Part shown: piece by piece, positions 40,946-53,352 of the stretch
Layout: each line of letters begins with the position of its first letter
How positions within the stretch are numbered: the first letter of the stretch is position 1
Source: Lutjanus erythropterus
Lineage: Eukaryota > Chordata > Actinopteri > Lutjaniformes > Lutjanidae
Length of the DNA: 64,000 nt
Reading direction: 5' to 3'
Assembly: GCA_020091685.1 (NCBI GenBank)
Contig: CM034594.1
Span: forward strand, 32,980,433 to 33,044,432
Made by a program: the position numbers and the translations under genes
Notes under the pieces: generated by a model
Database searches by the model: none
Told to the model about the DNA's origin: nothing
Seen by the model: the letters and a program-made list of their open reading frames with translations, nothing else

Positions 40946-43841
40946 TGGAGGTCTTAGTCATATTATCAACATGAATCATAATTAGAAAACTTTAATTCAA
41001 CTTCAACTTACTTAAAAGAGGCTTAGTTGTACGAGGATGCAACTTTAATATACAGTATAAATTGTCGACTGTCATAGACTTTGCTGTATCTCTCCCTTTA
41101 ATAACTGTGGTTGTATTAGGTCAGTGTGGACAATGCTGCAAACCGTGTCTTCTCTATTCAATGAAAAGTTGTTCATGAAATGCCAGAGAATAGTGAAACA
41201 TGCCTATTATAAGTTTCCAGAATTCAAGGTGACAACTTCAAATTGCCCAAAAACCCAAAGAGATTCAGTGTATTATTATAGAAAAGAAAGAAAAGCAGAA
41301 AATCTTCATATTACAGCAACTGCAAAAAAAAAAAAAAAACAGTTTTGGTATCATTTATCAGAAACATTGGACCTCATGCAAGAACCACTCGTACAGATAG
41401 ATTTGTTCTTAAGTGGTGTGTAAGAGGGATTTAAGAGAACTTGTCATTTTCACCAATTTTCTCATATTTTGAATTTTCTTTTAGATACGAACACAATTTC
41501 CAAGTGGTCCAGACCTGTGGTAGGAGTCATGTGCAGTCAGTCTGCTGTTAACCAAACCAGTGTTTTTCACTAATGACTGTATATTTCATTAGTTTGAAGA
41601 CATTTTGAAAAATAAATTACACTTTTATACATATGTCGACATTATCCTGTTTGAGTACATTTCAAATTATGATATAATTGTAAATTTACATATAAAGCCT
41701 ATTATTACCTTGTGTCAGGTGTATTGGTCGTATATCAGCACATACAGGTTTATCAAGTCTCTGTCCAGGCGAACATCCTCACTTTATTCCATCCTGTTTC
41801 TCTGGGATGAAAGGTTTCCTTTAACCCTCTCTTCTCGCTGCAGTCATCAATCGGCCCTTATTGTAGCTGTGGCGAGTTTTTTTTTTTTTCTCTCTCTGTG
41901 AAGTCATTTTCATATCGAGACATTTCTTCTTTATTTCAGTGGTGGTCCGACCCTCAGATAACACGGCATTAAAAGCACTCGCGTTTCCCGTTTCTTTGCT
42001 TTAGCAGGTCTTTTAATTCCACTGCTGACGCTGTTAAAATGACAAATCTTCCTGTATGGATCTCTGAAAGCAGGACGTCAAACTTTCACGAATGAACACT
42101 TCCTGCGCAGCCTTATATGGTATTATTGGGGCATTAGTTGTGCTGATTTACAAGTTTCATGCACGTGCAGTCAAATATGCATAGGTGGATCATTTTCAGG
42201 GTTTTTTGAAGTCACAAGCGTTTGTTGAATCTGACGTGGCGTTTTCGTAAGAAAAAAAAGAGAAATTTAAGACAAGGATATTAAAATGTCCTTGCATGAG
42301 GCCCAATGTCTGACAATGGACTAATAAATTAATCAGTGATTAATTGAGCAGTTGATTAATAGCAAGACCATTTTCTTGCAACAGTTTAGACAGTTTTTGC
42401 ATCAATGTGATCGAGTAGTTTGATTTGTTCAGTTTGAGTTTTGAGTTTCATAAGCCTAAAACAGACATTCATGTCTTGTTATTTTGTCAGTTAATAATTT
42501 CCCAAATTTATTTCCCACAAAAATAAATGAAAGAGTGCTGTCTAGACCTGCTCTGTTTGAAAAGTGCCCTGAAATAACTCTGTGACTCTGTTACACATGA
42601 TATGCCACATAAAGAACAAAGTCTGAGAAATAGATGCAGTAGGAAAACAGAAACATGGAAAACGGAGAGAAAGATGCATGAGGACACCCAGTAACTAGCA
42701 GTAATAAGAGTACCAAAATTACACCATTACATTATTCTTCTTGCACACCCCCTAGAGACCGCTGGCGGCACCCTGGAGGGTGCACACATCCCACTTTGGG
42801 AAACCCTGTTGGAGATAAATTGATATATGGTATTTTCGGCACCATACACAATGTTTTTCAGCTGTTTCCAAAGTTGTGCCCATATTAGCTATCATATGGT
42901 ATAAATTTGTATATTTTTGAAAAAGTATGTTTCAAAATACCTGAGGACATCGCATTTGAAAGCATCCCCAAGTTAAAAACAGGATGGTAACTGTATTTAA
43001 ATAAAAAGATCCTATCAAGAGAGAGCTCCAGCTAGAAACTCCAGCTGGGTGAGGAGTTGCTAGTATGGGTTCTAGATGGCTGCTGGCGGTGCTTGAGTGG
43101 GAATAAAAAGTTTAAATTTAGTATGACACAATGCCAGATGAAGCCTGTGCCTCCTGCATGCCTAACAGTTTGCAGAGCAGTTTTCATAAGATACAAATCA
43201 GATGCATTATTACAACTGTATGTGCAGCGCAAACTGTGAGCCATCTGTGCCATTTCTTTGAGGAGCTACTTTCATTATGATAGTGTTTGCTGCCTTTGTC
43301 CCCACAAAGAGTTCTCATTTTTTCATTATAGCAAGAAATATTTTGTAATGAACTTCACAGAGTTTTTTTTCACCAGCAATGAAAAATGGTTAAAGCAGCC
43401 TTAAGTCAATTTTTTTTATTATTAAGGACCAGAGAGTGGAATCCAAAAGTCACAGTAATAAACCTTTTATTACATCAACCTATTATCTTCTTAAAATATA
43501 TTCAAGCAAGCAGATTTCAAAGGGAGAGTGATCACAGACAATGGGGAAAAAAGCAAACAGACATGGATTTGTCCTCTGCAGCACAAATTGAGGTCAAGGC
43601 AGGTCTGCATGAGTTGAAAATGTTTCTCATTGAGCTTTTCGACTCTGCTCTTTGAATGCACGAGAGAGAAACGAGTAAAACTGAGAGGGTTCATAACAAA
43701 AGAGAGTTGGTGTTCTTCATCAGTTCTTCTGAGTTCAGTTGTTCAGTCTGTCATACTTTCACAGGTACAGACCCTGTCAACAGACAAGAGTATCTGTAAG
43801 TAATACACTGACAATGTGAACAGAACGATTCTGTAAAACCC
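40946..43841. other. Intronic, weak repeat traces only
   Basis: No exon recognised. 42,300-42,440 has worn 'attaatcagtgattaattga' words of the MITE family above. A-run at 41,325-41,339 and T-run at 41,879-41,889. Confidence 0.4.
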
Positions 43842-43842
43842 C

Positions 43843-44250
43843 AGGGCTCAGCATTAAGGCTTGGCCGCTCGCCCGGAGCAAGTAAAACGCCATGTCAGAC
43901 ATGTAAATCTAGCAACTCAGTCGTGCTGAAAAAGAATGAAAGTATTTTGATTAATGATTAAACATTAAAGTAATTTTCATGCAAAAGTTGGCAGAAAATG
44001 CCGTTTTCAGCCTCTCAAATATGGGGATTTTCTGCTTTCCTTGGCTTGTTATCATATTAAACTGAATATCTGGGTTATTGACTGACAAAACAAAACATTT
44101 TAAGACATCATCTTGGACTGTGAAAAACTGAAATGGATATTTTTAACTATTTCTGATGTTTCATAGATGTTGCAGCCCTACATTAAACACGCCAATAACT
44201 TCAAGTAGATTTCTGACCCACTTGCCTGACCTGGCAATTGAAAAAACATT
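43843..44250 (+). mobile_element. Repeat 'agggctcagcattaa...cttgcc', with nested MITE, copy 1
   Basis: Starts 'agggctcagcattaaggctt'. Contains 'catgtaaatctagcaactca' and then an 'attaatgattaaacattaaa'-type MITE ending 'gatgttgcagccct', then 'gtagatttctgacccacttg'. The same order recurs at 51,660-52,135. Confidence 0.7.
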
Positions 44251-44377
44251 AACAATCTCTTCAAATACACACTGAGTCTATTTTTGATGGCTGCCACAAC
44301 AAACTGCACAGAGCAAATCGAGCAGGCAGGAAGTTTGATGCAGAAAAAGCAGAGGGAATCTGGCAATCAACTGGTTT

Positions 44378-44545
44378 GAGTAATTTATAGATAAAAAGAT
44401 AAAAAGTCACATTTCTGTGATTCTACCTTCTTAAACATGAATTTTTTTTTTTGGTTTCTTTACTCCTAGATGTCATCTTGGGCTTTGGGAAACACTAATC
44501 AACATTTTTCACCATTTTATGGACCAAACATCTAGACTTTCATAA
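44378..44545 (+). mobile_element. Partial copy of the 'cttgggctttgggaaacact' MITE
   Basis: Middle and right part only: 'gtttgagtaatttatagata', 'gatgtcatcttgggctttgg', 'ttatggaccaaacatctaga'. Confidence 0.65.
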
Positions 44546-45788
44546 TGGAAAAGCAGCTGCTACCTGTTACCCAACTTTTTTGTAGGTACCCACAGTTATC
44601 TGACCTTGTGCACAACTCTGTTCCCAGTGTTGTGAAAAATAGCGATTTGTCGGCATATATCAATTCTGAATATTTAAAATGGTTTCGATGCTCATTTGTC
44701 AGTTTTCACAGTCTCCCTCTCCCCCTCGCAGTGAGTTGACAGCAACTTTCATTAATTTATAAGATTATTTATATAATTTAGTTACTTTTAAAAGTCTGAC
44801 CTAATGAGAACAAAAACAAATTTCTCTAAAACATTAATTTAGTAAAAACGGCTACAGCTAACCTTAGTGCTGTCAGTACTTATGCTGTTGTGAATGTGGA
44901 CTGCAAAAACTCATTAAATTTGAATGAATAAAGCAAAATCAACTTTGTGTTAAATTTTAACACACCTTAATGGCAGAAACACAGCGACATGAGAGTCCAC
45001 TTTGTCACCTCCAGTAGAGTTGAAGTCCAATACTCGCTCGCATTTTATCTCTGATTTAATTTGCCAACTCTAAAGGAAAAGTCTGAGTCTGTTTGGCCTG
45101 CTGAATGTGTGACGGTCCTCATCAGCCACTCCACATTGTTTTGTGCCGTGCAGATAGCGTTCTTGTTTAAAGTCGAGTGCTGGGAGCTGCTGTCCGTGGG
45201 TTTAGGATGCTTTGGTAAGAGGTGAATCCAGGTTTAATGGTCCTCAGCTTGTGGATGTTTGTGCACTGATCTCAGAAGAGTTTCCTGGATGGCAGCCTGC
45301 ACCATAAATATCTGCATGTTGTGACGCTGACGTGATTTTACTTTCATTGTCTTTGCCACATTGAATATTTTTGTTTTTTGGGGACCAGTGCAGCTGCTGT
45401 TTGGGGCTCGTCACTATTCAGCTTCTTTTGAAGCCTTTAGTTGTCTCCTTTTGCTTTGAACATTTACACACGGACGTAGTGATTATCAGAGCTCTTTTTA
45501 AGCTGACACTCACTGCTGATTAGCATTCAAGTTAATATAATACACCTGCGAAGCTGCCTTTGTTAATGTAATTTAGTTACTTCAAAGTACTTTCATGTGG
45601 CGTCTCCGTTTTTTTCCCCACTCCCTCTGCACCCATTAAATCCTGGATGAAGAGGAAAGTTAAGTCACACAACAGCCAACTGTCCAACGAGCAAATCATT
45701 GCTTAATTACAATGAATACATCAAGATTTTGATGCCCCCCACGCTGATGACAGCCAGAGGTATTATGTTTTCAGGTTGTCCGTCTGTC

Positions 45789-46160
45789 AGCTGAAGTAAG
45801 AACTGTTATTAGGAGTATGAAAACTAGGAAGTGGGCTGGTATAGACGGATTCCCAGCAGTGTATTCTCAGAAATGTATAGATATGCTCTGTCCAATATTG
45901 ACAGAGGTTTTCGTAGAAGCATTGCAGTGTGGTTTGCTCCCAGAAAGTTTCAACGAAGCCATAATATCACTTATACCAAAAAAAGACAAAAACTTAACAG
46001 ACTCAACTAACTACAGACCTATCAGCTTAATCAATGTTGGCTACCTGCCTGTTTTAATTTACTTTATGTTATTTTATTTTATTTTGTTAGGTTTTGTTTC
46101 TCTTGTGTATGTTATGATTATAACTGATAAAACCAAGAAAACTTCAAATTCCACAGGCTA
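45789..46160 (+). mobile_element. L1/Tx1-type LINE reverse transcriptase fragment
   Basis: One open frame reads LSAEVRTVIRSMKTRKWAGI, then DGFPAVYSQKC, then LLPESFNEAIISLIPKKDKN and TNYRPISLIN. This is the N-terminal RT block (the PDGFPAEFY...LIPK..NYRPISL pattern) of L1/Tx1-clade elements. Coding similarity stops near 46,036, before the catalytic YxDD. A similar 10-mer (tccgtctgtc / tccatctgtc) flanks it, but the host is itself repetitive there. Confidence 0.8.
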
Positions 46161-46226
46161 TCCATCTGTCCGCAATGCAATGTCTCAAGGACACCTTGAC
46201 TGAATTTGTTCATATTTGGCACAAAC

Positions 46227-46376
46227 TGATGTTCTTGTCACTCTCTTGACACATATACAGTGTCCTCAGCAGCGGTCATGGCCCTGTGCCAGCCTGTGGC
46301 CCTTTGCCCCCCCCCACCATTTCCTGTCTGTCTCAAGCTGTCCTATGAAATCAAGGATAAAAAGCCCCCAAAATAA
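46227..46376 (+). mobile_element. SINE with 11-bp target duplication
   Basis: TTGGCACAAAC lies at 46,216-46,226 and at 46,377-46,387. The 3' part 'ctgtctgtctcaagctgtcc' and 'aaggataaaaagccccc' matches the tail of the SINE at 57,600-57,801. The tRNA-like head is degraded or replaced. Confidence 0.75.
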
Positions 46377-46534
46377 TTGGCACAAACATTCACTTGGACT
46401 TGAGGAAGGTCAAGGTCATTGTGACCTCATGTCCATCCCGTTCTTGTGAATATGATGTCTCAGGCAGACCTGGATAGAATTTCTTCAGGGTTTTATCAAA
46501 TATCCACTTGGACTCAAGGGTGAACTGATTAGAA

Positions 46535-46850
46535 GCAGAACTGCAACAGTTAATTGATTAATTGATTATGAATCAATTGTTAAATTAATTGCCAACTATT
46601 CTGATAACTGATGAAGTGGTTTGAGTAATTTTTTAAAGAAAAAAGTTCATATTTTCTGATTCCAGCTTCTTAAATGTGAGTATTTGTGGGTCTCTTTAGG
46701 CCTTTAAACTGACAGTAAGCTGATTATCAATTGTGGGGAAAACACTTTTCACCATTTTCTGACATTTTACGGACCAAACAATTTCTTGATTAATCGAGAA
46801 AATAATTGACAGATTAATCAGCAGTGAAATGAATCATTAGTTGAAGCCCT
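46535..46850 (+). mobile_element. 'gctgcaac/attgattaat' MITE, copy inside host repeat
   Basis: From 'cagaactgcaacagttaatt' to 'cattagttgaagccct', with the family middle 'tgattccagcttcttaaatg'. Flanks gATTAGaa and aATTAGgt hint at a decayed duplication. Confidence 0.7.
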
Positions 46851-47220
46851 AATTAGGTCATTGTGATCTCTCAAAACGTGTTTTTGGCCATAACTCAAGA
46901 GTTTATATGTTAAGTATGAGAAAATTTCACACAAATGTTTAATAATTCAATTTATATTCAAAAGGTCAAAGGTCAACCTGACTGTGAGATCATAATGCTC
47001 AGCTCTCTGTCAGTCCAGTGTGAAAATAGTCTCTAAGCATGTCTCTCAGTGGAAATTATTCACTAGAATCATACATGTCGACATATTGATGAAAAATACA
47101 CTTAATACCTTTTATTAAATTCCATGAAAATCTTCAGTACGCATATTATAATTAGTTTGAACCAACATGGATGTAAACTGAAACTTGACTGGATGGCGGA
47201 GGCATGCAACTGCAAGGCAG

Positions 47221-48423
47221 TCATTTATTTTTATTATTTATAGACAAAGAGGAATTGTGATTCTGTAAAGCCCTGTATGTACCCACTATCTATACTGTCT
47301 TTGTTGTGAGAGTCTGTGAATTGTGCAAAGACACCAGCGTGACTCCCCCCCCATTGTTATGAGCACAGTGTTGCCTGGCTAATTGTATCGGACGTGTGCT
47401 TTGATTACAATGACAATGTAAATTTAGATTCTTGTTAAGAAGCATTCAGCTAAACCATTCAGAGATTTCAGCATGTAGAGTGATTTCCTGAGTTCCTGAA
47501 ATCAAAGCAAACAAGTTCCCTTCAGTGCCGCTCAATTGAAAACATGGTTGGAAACAACAGACTTGATTATGCAGGCTGAGGAGGCGATGAGATGGAGGTG
47601 CTCCCATCGGCGCTCCTGACATTATGTAGGGAGTTACTCCCACCCTCTCCTCTCCCTCTCTGTGTGTCTCCGCTGCTCCCTCTCCAGTGTGAGCCATGAA
47701 AAGATGGGAAGTTTGAGCAGATGTAGCAGAACGTATCGTGAACTTGAATGTATTCCTGTAGGAAGCTTCATTTCACGCCAAATGTTGCATTTTTAATACC
47801 GACAGAAACTGTGATGCCAGATGACAATGTAGTCGTTCTCCTCGCTCCGCAGAGCTCATGATTTGCGGGATTGGATTTTATGTTTGTGAACTTCACACAG
47901 TAATTAGGATTCATGGACGTTAGATAATAATGTGTTTACTGCTGCTTGATTTTGGTTTAGCTGGTGTTGTGTTGCTGATAAAGAAAGGATGCAAATTGTT
48001 ATTAGATTTACCACATTGTACAATTTAGTTGCTCCTTTATCAGTGAGCGCAGGCTTTTTCTTTTATTTAGGAAATAATGTTGTATATAAGAGATAGAGAG
48101 CAGTTGATATAAAATTAATTTAATACTATGTAATTGGTGTTTAAAAAAGCAACTGTAGTTTGGAGATAGTTAACCAAACAAGGTCCATTTATTTACTTCA
48201 CATTATTCTAAACACTTTTATGACTTGAGCTTGACAGTTCATCCATTAATCAATGATATTAGCAATATTATCGTAATTATTATGATTATAATTATTACTG
48301 CACTGTAAAACAGGCTGGTTCAGCTTAAAAACACAAAGCCTCCTTCTGTCTTTTGAATGTGAGTTACCTGAACTTAAACTGAATGGTTCAGTGAGCTTGA
48401 GAAAACAAGTTTAACTTTAGAGA
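47221..48423. other. Intronic, nothing recognised
   Basis: No gene, no clear repeat. The 83-residue minus-strand frame at 47,446-47,697 has no support. Confidence 0.4.
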
Positions 48424-48600
48424 TGATCTTTTTTTGGCTTTTGACTGTCTGGGACAGGACGGGTGAAGACAGACAGGACAGGTGGTAACAGAGAGGGGAC
48501 AACATGTTGCAAAGAGGCTGGAATCAAACCCAGGCTGCTGCTGTTCAGCAGGGATTCAACCTTCGGTACATGATGCACACCAAGTGAGCTCCTCAAGTTC
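48424..48600 (-). mobile_element. tRNA-derived SINE, minus strand
   Basis: Box B GGTTTGATTCC is on the minus strand (48,520-48,530). The tail ('ctgtctgtcttcacccgtcc', then 'agtcaaaagccaaaaaaag') matches the family of 57,600-57,801. Open frames on both strands here are SINE sequence. Confidence 0.75.
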
Positions 48601-48856
48601 AATAAATGTAAGATGTCAAGTTAAATCAACAGCTGAGAAACATTCAGTCAAGACTGATTTCCATTTTCTTCAGTCTGAACAATCAGCTCTTCATTTGAGA
48701 CAAAGAACTTATAGCTGTGACTGCTGCTAGATGCAACATGTGAGGCTGCTCCCAGTGACATTAAGTAAATTTTAAGCATACGGGGGAAGGAACTGACTTT
48801 CATACTAACTTTCATCATTGTTTTCTGTATAATGAGAAGAAATAACCTTGACTTAT

Positions 48857-49131
48857 ATGTAGAATAAGCAGGATTTTTCAGTTTTCTGTTTGTAAACGCA
48901 TCAGAAAGACAAGTTGATTGCTGAGTCTCATTCCCAGGAGGTTTTGGGTTGTTAAAGTGTCCCAAGCACAGCAGAATAATGAGAGGAGGAGAAGGTACAG
49001 GCTGAGGGTGGGGTCTCTGTAGATTCAGGAACTGCCACTTCTGATGGGTCGTGGGTGATGATTGACAGAGTTTATTTTTGTATGAGTCTATGCCTTGTTT
49101 TTTGGAAAAACCCTGTATAATTTGCCTTTAA
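48857..49131 (+). mobile_element. MITE with 'gcaggatttttcag ... cctttaa' ends
   Basis: Starts 'tgtagaataagcaggatttt' and ends 'ttggaaaaaccctgtataat' plus 'ttgcctttaa'; the ends are diverged inverted repeats. Relatives are split across intron 5 of the WD40 gene (17,247 and 19,345-19,441). Confidence 0.65.
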
Positions 49132-51659
49132 CTTAAAATGTATTAAAGACAGCATGCTTAGGGATGTCACTGTTCCCCAAATCCACAATTTGATATGGCT
49201 TTCGGTTTTAAGGTTGCGATTTAATAATATTTTTTGATTTCAACAGTGTTTTTGCGCTGACAGTTATGTCATTGTGAGTCTATCAAGTCATGATTTGTAA
49301 AGATCAACACATTTGGTTGGTTGGTTGGTTTTATGACCTGACAACTGTCATTTTATAATTCTACGCTGAGTCATCTTTAAAGGGTTGTTGTTGTTTTTTT
49401 TCTTCAGACGTGCACAGGATGATGCAAGTTGGCAGGGTGGAGAGATAAGAAAATACTGTGAGAATCACTGATTCTGCCTTTGATTTTGTTTATTGAATTT
49501 TAAAGTACATTTCAGTGGATTTTAATGTTGAAATTATGCCTCCCCTAATCATGAGGTGAAATCATTAAAACAGTTTGATCTCCAGAGAATTTTAACTCTC
49601 ACACACTGAAATTTATCTCTCAGCAGTACATTAATCTAACTCATAATTTCAAGCCAAGAGACTTCATGTCAGAACAGCTCAAGCTTTAAGAAAACATTTT
49701 AAAAAATCTGCTCAGATTTGCTTAAAGCAGCAATGTGCAATATGTAACATTTCTGCATTAAAATGTCTAAAAAAGACACAGGTTATATATTTTGTGGAGT
49801 TGTGTTCTTACATGATTTTAAATATTTCCAACAATCCATAATTTATTCAAAGTAACGGGGCATGTCCTGCTAGCTGTTCCTGCTGGTTGCTATATAAAAC
49901 ATGGGATACATCAGACAGCGAGAAAGGAAGTCAGTAAACATGACTAAAAATAACATGAATAAAACTTATTTCAATATCACCTCGTCCATGAACATGATTT
50001 CTGCCTGAGTCATGTCACATACATCATGAAACAGTTTTAGTTATAGTTTTAACATGAAGGACCTCTAGCAGCAGAACTTGCATATTGTGCATTTAACTTA
50101 TCATGAAGCACACAACGAAATAAAGGTTGTAGTCCCTTCATGCTGCACAGACATATAATATATAGATAATTAAACCAAGAATAAATCAATTAAATTAATA
50201 AGATACTGTATACAGCAGAAACTTTTTTCTCTGTTTTTTTTTTCATTATTATTTGATGTGCAGGATCAGCAGCTCTTCTCTGTTTTCTCCATATTTTGTT
50301 CCCTATTAAGCATATTCTGAGCTGTCATCACAAAAGGACTCCATTAACTGCAAACTGCAGTGAACAACAGTGTCCTCTTGCAGCAACAAACAAAAGAAAT
50401 TTTTGAAGTGAGGATGCATTAAAAACTGCGTGAAAATCAGATCCTCTCCTTTGGAAAATTCTGTGGATTGTTCTGTAAAAGTTGGGTGCACTCACTACCT
50501 TAATGTGGGTATTTTCTGCTCTTATAAAGACATTTTTTGTGTCGTCTTTGGAAGGAAACATGGAAAAATAACACTTGTCTGGTTCGGTTGGTAAATTTGG
50601 ACTGTTTGCAAACTGGCCTGGGTCCATTGTTGTTTTTTTGGTTGCCTTCATGAGTGAAATAATTAGGTTCATTACATTGTTCGTTTGTTCTGAACTGGTG
50701 GCTTTACTCCAGGCTTTACACACTGGAGTGTTTTGAAGTTAACTCAGCTCTTTGAATAATTTAAGAAAAGGGTTCCCTTGCATGGACGGAATTAATATCT
50801 GACCAAATTACTGCAGATTGAGTCATAAAAGCAAAGTCACAGAGATTGCATTTATGAAATATGTACCTTTTTATATTGGACTTTTTTTTGTGTGTGTGTG
50901 CGTCTGATATTACGTGCAGCCGTAATTTCGACTGGCTTGTTCCTAGAAAACATATCTGCTGCTTTTAGGTCTGAATCAACACTCTGTGCCCTTTAATGGC
51001 TGCTGCAGCGAGTCAGGAGAGGCGATTTAACTCTTTCTCGGCTCTGTCACCTCATTAAAGTCAAATTTAGAGCTGAGTGATGTTGGAGTGCAGGCAGCCT
51101 GATTTAATATAAACTACTTTATAAATTCATTCTCAGCGACACTGCTGTTTTTTGATGTATTGATTTGAAATCCTGGGAATCTCTCTGTGAAGATTTTCTT
51201 GTCTCACAATCGATGGCAATGTAATTGGAAAGAAGCTCTCCTGGCTCTAATTAAAAACTTGGATAGATGAATTGTCCTCTTGGAGACTCAGCACGAAGGA
51301 ATTTAGGCGCTGTTATAGTTTAAATATTTAACCCTCCATGGTATGCATTGTGATGATGCCAGTTGGCATTTTCTTGTAAGCAGTAATTAGTTTCAAGAAA
51401 TAAGGGGCATCCTTTAGGGTTTGTTACTTTAAACCATCTGAGCACCATAGTGGTAGGGGATGAAAAAAGAGAGTAATTGTTTAAAATTTAACTAAAATTT
51501 CTCATAATACTAATATATAATTATCAGTTGCCTCAGCAGTTTAAAATTTATGTCATTTGAAATTGAAAAAGATGAAAAAAATAAACTATTTCCAAATGTT
51601 TGTTTGTCTGGAGATCATGGCATATTTCAGCAAACTTTACATGAACAGTCTATTAAACC
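49132..51659. other. Intronic, nothing recognised
   Basis: AT-rich. The 131-residue minus-strand frame (50,328-50,723) is the longest non-repeat frame. It has no start or splice context I can support, and no motif. Confidence 0.4.
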
Positions 51660-52135
51660 ATGCAAGTAAAAAGCCTCAAGCATTATGATTATGTAAATCT
51701 AGTAACTCACTTGCCTGACTGGGCAAATGGTAAAAAAAATGAACTAAAACATCAAGCTATTTCGATAATTGATTAATCATCAAGTAATTTTTCATGCAAA
51801 AGTGGCTGAAAATGCTGTTTTCATTCCTTAAAATATGGAGATATCCTGCTTTTCTTCATTTATTAAATAAACTGAATATATTTGGGTTTTGGACTGACAA
51901 AACAGGACATATGAAGACGTTAACCTGGAGTTTGAAAAAACCAAGATGGACATTTTTCACTATTTTTTGACATTTTATAGATGTTGCAGCCCTAGATTAA
52001 ATGTAAAAATCAACTTTAGTCGTTGTTATTTAATAATGCTAACAAATAAAACAGTTTGTACAGGGGCAAGTAAAAATTGACTTTGGGTAAGTAGATTTCT
52101 GACCCTCTTGCCCAAATGGACAAGTGAAAAAAATT
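51660..52135 (+). mobile_element. Repeat with nested MITE, copy 2
   Basis: Parallel to 43,843-44,250: 'tatgtaaatctagtaactca', 'cttgcctgactgggcaaatg', a MITE ending 'gatgttgcagccctagatta', then 'aagtagatttctgaccctct'. The two loci share the same nested order. Confidence 0.7.
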
Positions 52136-52444
52136 AAAAATTAAAAACTATCTTAAGTTTTTTCCAAACAGAATAGTGAGTCACATTCAGTGTGCGACAT
52201 TTAAATGCTTGTTTTCAGTTTCCTGTGTCCATGATTTGTTGTGCTGTTGCCATCTTTGGTTCACTGCTTATGAGTTAAAATAAAATAAAAGACAGTAGTT
52301 ATCAATACATTTTACACTCTATCTTTTATTAGCTAATCTAAATATGCTAAATACTAAAAATGTCATGGTGCAAATCCATAATGGTACGGTGTTACTTTAA
52401 GGCAGCATTTAAATTTGAACAGTTTTCTATTGCAGACTGTTACA

Positions 52445-52445
<1 letters not shown>

Positions 52446-52475
<30 letters not shown>
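52446..52475. repeat. (GTT)n microsatellite
   Basis: Ten GTT units. Read on the minus strand it gives the asparagine run at the end of a spurious 117-residue frame. Confidence 0.95.
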
Positions 52476-53308
52476 AGCAGTAGTTGTAGTCGAGGCTGAG
52501 ACTGAACCTCGGTCTGGAAAGCTTGAGTAGTTTGTGTAGTGTAATTTATGTAATGGCGGGGTCGCTGTAGGATTCTGGCTTGTGACATTCATATGTGTGC
52601 AACTGGCTGAGAGATGCCTCTCATTTTCCACAATGCATTGCTGAGAGTTTAAGGTTGCTATTTTATGTTCCAGAATAGAAATGTTAGTGTTTGTAATGTG
52701 TCTGTCATGTGTTTGTTCAGAACATGGTGATATATGTTTGGAATCATCTTTTTTGTGCAGGTTTATTGTCCATGAGTGACACGTGACAAACAAGGTGTTA
52801 TCAGTGTGGTGAGTCCAATACTCGATGAATGCTATACATCAAAATGGGACCCCTATACTGATCTTGGATCAGATCGGTCCCATCTCTAAAATAAAGTACA
52901 TTAAACTTTTGAAGTTAAACTTTACTAATCTATTTAAGTGAATCCAATTTTCCAGATTGGAAAATGACAGATAAATATGTTTTCAGAGCATTTTTTGTGG
53001 AAAGAGATGATGCACTTAAACCATGTAAGGAAGGTCACAAAAAAGGGTTTCTGCATGGCCTCCAGGGAGTCATGTGACAAATGAAAACACTGCTACGGGT
53101 TTTTAGGGCCCTGCATCTTTTTTAAAGTATTGCACCTTAATTGAGGATGTATTATGTCAGTGTAAAAGGTCAAAACAGGCATGTTACTGTACCAGTGACC
53201 CAGCCTGAAGAAAAAAATAGACAATTTATGGTTCAGTTTTTTCATTTAGTTTAGTGATGTCTTTATTATTACCCAAAAATATAATTTTTCTTTCTCTGTT
53301 CTTTACAG

Positions 53309-53352
53309 TTCTTATCAACTTCTCTGCTGGCAGCTCAGGAAAAGGCTCACAG
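53309..53352 (+). CDS. Second coding exon of the signal-peptide gene
   Basis: A 44-nt exon between a strong acceptor (tctgttctttacag) and donor (cacag|GTAAGA). With the single base carried over from exon 1 it reads FLINFSAGSSGKGSQ: the end of a hydrophobic signal core, a small-residue cleavage region (FSAGS-SG), then the start of the mature chain, ending in phase 0. Phase match and signal-peptide completion are the support. No later exon was identified up to 64,000, so the domain content stays unknown. Confidence 0.6.

Larger units (their letters stand above)
45751..47220 (+). mobile_element. Dispersed repeat interrupted by three insertions
   Basis: Host repeat from 'cagccagaggtattatgttt' to 'ggcggaggcatgcaactgca'. 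It contains recurrent 'aaggtcaaggtcattgtgac' and 'ggccataactcaagag' phrases. Pieces 45,751-45,788, 46,161-46,226, 46,377-46,534 and 46,851-47,220 join into one continuous copy when the L1 piece, a SINE and a MITE (listed) are taken out. Confidence 0.7.
32646..53308 (+). other. Intron 1 (20.7 kb) of the signal-peptide gene
   Basis: Inferred from the phase-compatible exons at its two ends. Filled with MITEs, LINE fragments and SINEs listed individually. No other gene was recognised inside on either strand. A minus-strand open frame of 131 residues at 50,328-50,723 has no family resemblance. Confidence 0.55.

Noticed and set aside
50328-50723. 131-residue minus-strand open frame as a possible gene or exon
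   Set aside because: No recognised motif, no convincing splice sites at its ends, AT-rich setting; open-frame length alone is weak evidence here.
52440-52793. 117-residue minus-strand frame ending in polyasparagine
   Set aside because: The asparagine run is the GTT microsatellite; the rest has no support.
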